Positions 5,270 to 7,886 of a DNA stretch of 7,886 bases are shown in pieces; within the stretch, counting starts at the first letter, position 1; every line of letters starts with the position of its first letter. Under the pieces are notes generated by a model, which did no database searches, had not been told where the DNA came from, and was given only the letters and a program-made list of their open reading frames with translations. Made by a program: the position numbers and the translations under genes. The DNA comes from Planctomycetaceae bacterium (lineage in GTDB: Bacteria > Planctomycetota > Planctomycetia > Planctomycetales > Planctomycetaceae): assembly GCA_003503535.1 (NCBI GenBank), contig DOCI01000046.1:1-7886 (forward strand). The letters are read 5' to 3'.

Positions 5270-5298
5270 AAAATACGAACAGCTTTTCGACATGTCAA
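5270..5298 (-). promoter_or_regulatory. Sigma70-type promoter of the minus-strand operon
   Basis: On the minus strand, TTGACA (5298-5293, perfect consensus) and TATTTT (5275-5270) are separated by exactly 17 bases. Expected transcription start is near 5263, leaving a leader of roughly 13 bases before ATG 5250. This fixes the gene start and makes the longer upstream frame noncoding. Confidence 0.65.
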
Positions 5299-5309
5299 CC
5301 CGAAAAATA

Positions 5310-5364
5310 CAACATATTGTTGCCTACGGGTGGCTTCGGCACAACAGAGAGTATGTGTGGCAAC
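5310..5364. repeat. Palindromic, repeat-like intergenic sequence
   Basis: CAACA-TAT-TGTTG (5310-5322) is a perfect short palindrome. Its TGTTG arm can instead pair with CAACA at 5342-5346, and TTGCC (5321-5325) can pair with GGCAA (5359-5363). Such mutually exclusive short pairings in an intergenic stretch resemble dispersed bacterial repeat units. It lies just upstream of the minus-strand promoter. Whether it is repeated elsewhere in the genome cannot be seen here. Confidence 0.3.
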
Positions 5365-5538
5365 GAATGGACTTCGATACTGGATCACAAAAACATATTC
5401 CCAATAAGAAATTTTTAATAATTCTTGTTAGGAATTGATTCAAATATTTGTAACTCAGTCCAGTATCCGCTTTCTTCGCCTACTGTGGCTGAGTACACTT
5501 TAATGGACAATTTTGCAGGTTCAAGAAAGGTTGATCAA

Positions 5539-5901
5539 ATGGCGGGCAAAACCACAATCAAACTCATGCTATTGCTATTCGTATTGTTCGCTGGCAATCA
5601 ATCTTTTGCAGGCGAATATCCATCACGAAATGACTTTCTCACAGTCAAGAACTTCCCCATTGATAATTTGATCAAAGGGGAAGTGGTTTCGATTTACTCA
5701 AAAGACAAATTCTCATTTCGCTCTCAGTCAGGCGACTATTTCAAAGTCAGAATTGAAGACTTTCCAAAAGAAGCAACCAAAGACGATCTGAAAGAGAAGA
5801 TATTTCACAAGGATGTTGAAGTTGGAATTTATGGTGAGGACAGTTCAAAGAACAAATTAGCTGTTGTTTTTGTAATGCCGGTCCTGTTTTCACCTCTATG
5901 A
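5539..5901 (+). CDS. Small exported protein, 120 aa, weak nuclease-like OB-fold pattern
   Basis: The protein begins with a clear signal peptide: MAGKTTIK, a hydrophobic core LMLLLFVLFAG, and a likely signal peptidase I site after SFA (residue 24). The mature part has IKGEVVSIYSKDKFSFRS, then GDYFKVRIEDFPKEA, a helix, KDVEVGIYGED and NKLAVVFV, an order of strands reminiscent of a staphylococcal-nuclease-like OB fold. The catalytic DGDT and the GID-P motif are not conserved (KDK, RIEDFP), so nuclease activity is unlikely and the family call is tentative. ATG 5539 is chosen for AAAGG eight bases upstream and for the signal peptide; the frame is open back to 5425 without support. Its stop overlaps the start of the next frame (ATGA). 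No convincing promoter was found upstream. Confidence 0.6.
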   Translation: MAGKTTIKLMLLLFVLFAGNQSFAGEYPSRNDFLTVKNFPIDNLIKGEVVSIYSKDKFSFRSQSGDYFKVRIEDFPKEATKDDLKEKIFHKDVEVGIYGEDSSKNKLAVVFVMPVLFSPL

Positions 5902-6101
5902 GAAAAGAACAGACAACACCTCAAACACCTTCCGTCAGTCGATTTATGACAGAAATGAAATCCTCTCCTCAGTCAGAAGAGGTAAAGAAAGCGGCATTGT
6001 CTCATTGGCTCAACACGAAGACATCAAAACGGCACAATCGAACTTGCAGGTATTACGATCGACTAAAGATGGAAGAGCATGCGGTGCAACTGATGGCGTA
6101 G
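5898..6101 (+). CDS. Uncertain 67-aa hypothetical protein
   Basis: A basic, polar 67-residue frame with no recognisable domain, signal or membrane segment. Its ATG overlaps the stop of the exported-protein gene as ATGA, the best argument that it is translated; no strong ribosome binding site is present. A second frame over the same bases (from about 5876 to 6122) is also open and reads at least as protein-like, ending in TKDGRACGATDG and CKICGG, but has no start codon. The stretch may therefore be a decayed extension of the upstream gene rather than a gene of its own. Confidence 0.3.
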   Translation: MRKEQTTPQTPSVSRFMTEMKSSPQSEEVKKAALSHWLNTKTSKRHNRTCRYYDRLKMEEHAVQLMA

Positions 6102-6111
6102 CGTGCAAGAT

Positions 6112-6140
6112 TTGTGGTGGTTGAAGAATGAGTTTATAAT
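6112..6140 (+). promoter_or_regulatory. Sigma70-type promoter of the SieB operon
   Basis: TTGTGG (6112-6117) and a perfect TATAAT (6135-6140) are separated by exactly 17 bases. The predicted transcription start is near 6147, two bases before the GGAG ribosome binding site (6149-6152). This rules out the longer in-frame start at 6103 for the first gene. Confidence 0.7.
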
Positions 6141-6159
6141 AACTTATTGGAGAAATGTT

Positions 6160-6456
6160 ATGGTAGATAAAATCGGGTTCTTGAAAATTAAAATCGAATC
6201 AATAAAAAAATCACTCAATGAATATAATTCAAATGATAAACAAACTCATATTTCTAAAGGCATGGCGAATGACTTCAACGATATTCTTGACATTCTAGTA
6301 GCTGAGAAACCTAACATACAGTACATTCTCCCCAAAAAGATTACCACAAGCAGGCCATATGATATTATGCAAAAAGCTGACATAACTTACATGGATTTAC
6401 ATATCTTATACAATCAGATAATTGCAATTGTATCGGAAATACAGTCGGGGGAATAA
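6160..6456 (+). CDS. 98-aa hypothetical protein, paralogue A of tandem pair
   Basis: A soluble, mostly helical protein of unknown function. Residues 4-20 form an amphipathic lysine-rich helix, 31-49 (ISKGMANDFNDILDILVAE) a second, then an ILPKKI turn at 56-61 and a C-terminal helix with YMDLHILYNQIIAIVSEI (78-95). ATG 6160 is set by GGAG seven bases upstream and by the promoter just before it. It has the same length as the next gene and aligns with it from end to end, about a fifth to a quarter identical by eye, with shared I-S-x-x-x-A-x-D-[FY]-N, A-E-x-P, P-x-K-I and [ML]-D-L. The two plus the SieB-like gene are packed with three-base gaps, so they act as one operon. Codon use is strongly AT-rich, unlike the left of the window. 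Confidence 0.72.
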   Translation: MVDKIGFLKIKIESIKKSLNEYNSNDKQTHISKGMANDFNDILDILVAEKPNIQYILPKKITTSRPYDIMQKADITYMDLHILYNQIIAIVSEIQSGE

Positions 6457-6459
6457 AAC

Positions 6460-6756
6460 ATGGATGCTAAAAAATCTCAATTGTTGCGAGGGCGACTTCA
6501 AGCAATTATTTCGACTATTGAAAACGAGAATGAACGAAATCGAAGTGGAAGAATTAGCTGGTCATTAGCATGTGACTACAACAGAATAATAGATGATTTC
6601 ACAGCAGAATTCCCAGAATACAAAGATCAGTTTCCACAAAAGATAAATGGAACACATGGACAACGTCTTGGCTATGGAGACGCTTCCTTTTTAGACCTTC
6701 GAATTAAGGCGGACCAAGTCGTTAAAATTGTAGAAGTATTAACAGAAGGAAACTGA
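6460..6756 (+). CDS. 98-aa hypothetical protein, paralogue B of tandem pair
   Basis: Homologous to the preceding gene, apparently by an old tandem duplication. Elements in the same order: N-terminal amphipathic helix (LLRGRLQAIISTIENENE), GRISWSLACDYNRIIDDF (30-47), AEFPEYKDQFPQKI (49-62), a glycine-rich turn (GTHGQRLGYGD) where paralogue A is shorter of glycine, and a closing helix LDLRIKADQVVKIVEVL (79-95). GGGGGA seven bases before ATG 6460 is the ribosome binding site. No catalytic motif is seen. Two diverged copies next to a membrane protein could form a heteromeric partner or sensor for it; that is inference from linkage only. Confidence 0.72.
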   Translation: MDAKKSQLLRGRLQAIISTIENENERNRSGRISWSLACDYNRIIDDFTAEFPEYKDQFPQKINGTHGQRLGYGDASFLDLRIKADQVVKIVEVLTEGN

Positions 6757-6759
6757 TTT

Positions 6760-7266
6760 ATGCCTGATTGGGTAGAGTTGGCTAAATTGGCAGTTCGTCC
6801 ACGATATTCCTTCTCTTTATTTTTGACATCACTTGTTGTTCTGCTGATTCCATTGCCGTCACAATTGAAAATTGAAGAAATCAGAAATGAATATGGTCAA
6901 TGGGTTGGACTGGCAGCAGTATTTTTCTTCATCGTATGGATTGTTGAACTATTTATCATGGGTGCTTCATTCATAGTATATATTTATGATCGTTACCAAG
7001 AAAAGAAAATTATGAAGTCAATGCTTGATGGACTAAATCAGGATGAGAAATGTATTCTGATGCAGCATGTCAACAAAAAAGAAACAACGTTGAGTTGGTC
7101 AGTAAATAAACCCGGAATTGCCTCTCTGGTACACAAAGGGATATTAGAACAAGTTTCATCAGAATCATCATTTGGAAAACCACACGTCGTGGAGAAGAAA
7201 GTGTGGGATTTAGTGCGAAACAAACCAGATCGATATTTGGCGAATAGTAATAAAGTTAGCATCTGA
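6760..7266 (+). CDS. SieB-like superinfection exclusion membrane protein
   Basis: A 168-aa inner-membrane protein resembling superinfection exclusion protein B, known from phage-encoded exclusion in which infection by certain other phages is aborted. The layout fits: a short N-terminus with LAVRPRYSFSLFL, first helix at about 17-34, a short loop with IRNEYGQWVGLA (41-52), second helix at about 49-76, then a cytoplasmic helical tail with LNQDEKCILMQHV (92-104) and a winged-helix-like GIASLVHKGILEQVS (119-133) and VWDLVRNKPD. The length is close to the family's. AAGGA lies ten bases before ATG 6760 and the gap to the previous stop is three bases. The SieB link is from pattern memory, not alignment. 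The two preceding 98-aa genes are not part of the classical phage arrangement as I know it. Confidence 0.68.
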   Translation: MPDWVELAKLAVRPRYSFSLFLTSLVVLLIPLPSQLKIEEIRNEYGQWVGLAAVFFFIVWIVELFIMGASFIVYIYDRYQEKKIMKSMLDGLNQDEKCILMQHVNKKETTLSWSVNKPGIASLVHKGILEQVSSESSFGKPHVVEKKVWDLVRNKPDRYLANSNKVSI

Positions 7267-7282
7267 TCCTCTTTTGGGAGCC

Positions 7283-7306
7283 AAGCAATCAATGGCTTTG
7301 CTTTTT
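7283..7306 (+). terminator. Weak intrinsic terminator after the SieB operon
   Basis: AAGCAA (7283-7288) pairs with TTGCTT (7298-7303) around a nine-base loop, followed by TTT. A competing stem AGCCA/TGGCT (7279-7283 with 7293-7297) overlaps it. It lies in the 61-base gap between two convergent genes. The stem is short and AT-rich, so efficiency is doubtful. Confidence 0.42.
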
Positions 7307-7327
7307 CACTACCCGAAAACGCCTAAT

Positions 7328-7886
7328 TCATATTCGTTTTTGAATCGCATCTATGATGTCCACAATATCTGAGATGTATCCAGTTGCCTTGTCACGCTCA
7401 AGTTCTGCTGAATTGGCGTGAGCGTAAGTGTTGCGGTCATCAAGGGCAGTCAATATTCGACGGTGTATTTTTTCTCCAAGTATTTGCTCGATGCAATCAA
7501 TAACGGTACGCTCACCCGGTGATTTTCTCGCTTCCCAGAAATCCTCTTTTGTCTTCACTTCACTATAAATGTTTTGGTCTTTGCGTTTGATTTTGAGTAG
7601 CTCTTCATTGAATGAACTTAATCTGGCATCATCAGCAATGATCCATGATTGAATTGAGTCCATACATAACGTCCAAGCGTTTACGACACATGCCCTGTAA
7701 GCTCCAATTCTTACACACTTAATTGTCTCCTCATGGAAAAGTTTTCCTGATTCTGACAAACTTTCTTTAAGACTTGAAAATCGTTGGGAAACCGCACTGT
7801 CATCAAGTAGCCCTGCTTTTGAATTTACCATTTCCTTAGACATCATGCTTATTGCAGCGGTTATGTGAGACTTCAATCTAATTAGT
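7328..7886 (-). CDS. HEPN-domain protein, probable RNase toxin or defence effector (start outside or at edge)
   Basis: An all-helical protein of at least 182 residues whose frame stays open to the right edge, so the true start is not resolved; a TTG at 7876 and ATGs at 7846, 7843 and 7831 are inside but lack a good ribosome binding site. From the TTG numbering, HEPN marks are the helix ETIKCVRIGAYRACVVNAWT (50-69) and, near the end, ALDDRNTYAHAN (144-155) with Arg148 and His153, the R-x4-H catalytic motif of HEPN ribonucleases. HEPN proteins cut RNA in toxin-antitoxin and abortive-infection systems and work as dimers. No partner antitoxin is visible in the window; it could lie beyond the right edge. 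It is convergent with the SieB operon. Confidence 0.62.
   Translation of the reverse strand, partial: LIRLKSHITAAISMMSKEMVNSKAGLLDDSAVSQRFSSLKESLSESGKLFHEETIKCVRIGAYRACVVNAWTLCMDSIQSWIIADDARLSSFNEELLKIKRKDQNIYSEVKTKEDFWEARKSPGERTVIDCIEQILGEKIHRRILTALDDRNTYAHANSAELERDKATGYISDIVDIIDAIQKRI

Noticed and set aside
4282..5418. Several plus-strand frames of 83-145 codons opposite the minus operon
   Set aside because: They are antisense to the operon, lack ribosome binding sites, and have shadow-like composition (runs of Ser, Leu, Phe, Cys).
6103..6159. Upstream start for the first 98-aa gene
   Set aside because: The TATAAT promoter and the ribosome binding site both fall inside this extension, so translation must begin at 6160; the shorter form also matches the length of its paralogue.
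1..7886. CRISPR array or insertion sequence
   Set aside because: No regularly spaced repeats and no transposase or terminal inverted repeats were found.

Overview
The window reads as bacterial DNA, most likely from a planctomycete-like organism. That guess rests on overall protein flavour: a pilus or secretion ATPase tail, a short W-x-x-x-GWIEIG protein and an R2K ATP-grasp enzyme. I recognised no diagnostic marker, so it is an inference. The left 350 bases look like core genome: the C-terminus of a GspE/PilB-type ATPase, closed by a clean hairpin-plus-U-run terminator. Everything to the right looks like an accessory island of small, mostly unfamiliar, partly broken genes. Base composition drifts from moderately GC-rich on the left to AT-rich beyond about 6.1 kb.

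Between the two (positions 540-750) lies what may be the island edge. A 16-base sequence resembling the 3' end of a tRNA-like gene is read on the minus strand. A minus-strand terminator lies directly downstream of it, and nested direct and inverted repeats surround both. This is the arrangement expected of an attachment site, but no integrase and no intact tRNA lie in the window.

Island contents, left to right: (1) a TacA/TacT-like type II toxin-antitoxin pair (RHH/DUF1778-like antitoxin and GNAT acetyltransferase toxin) with a good sigma70-type promoter overlapped by a palindromic operator candidate; (2) a 76-aa conserved hypothetical; (3) an R2K-clade ATP-grasp enzyme followed by a truncated 31-aa 'MGTSY' reading frame with two poly-C runs, a small zinc-ribbon protein and a two-helix membrane protein with a zinc-ribbon tail; (4) a decayed HEAT-repeat fragment on the opposite strand; (5) a compact minus-strand operon (5250 down to 4173) encoding a 195-aa three-helix membrane protein and three tiny proteins of 40, 54 and 60 aa, each with its own ribosome binding site and one pair overlapping as ATGA; (6) a small exported protein with a faint nuclease-like OB-fold pattern, then an ambiguous 200-base stretch; (7) a plus-strand operon with its own TATAAT promoter encoding two homologous 98-aa proteins in tandem and a SieB-like superinfection-exclusion membrane protein; (8) convergent to it, a HEPN-domain protein with an RNTYAH motif, running off the right edge.

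Items 1, 7 and 8 are families known from toxin-antitoxin or anti-phage contexts, so the region looks like a defence or conflict island. The two arrangements I cannot match to a described system, and which most deserve follow-up, are the membrane protein plus three-microprotein operon (5) and the tandem 98-aa pair attached to SieB (7).
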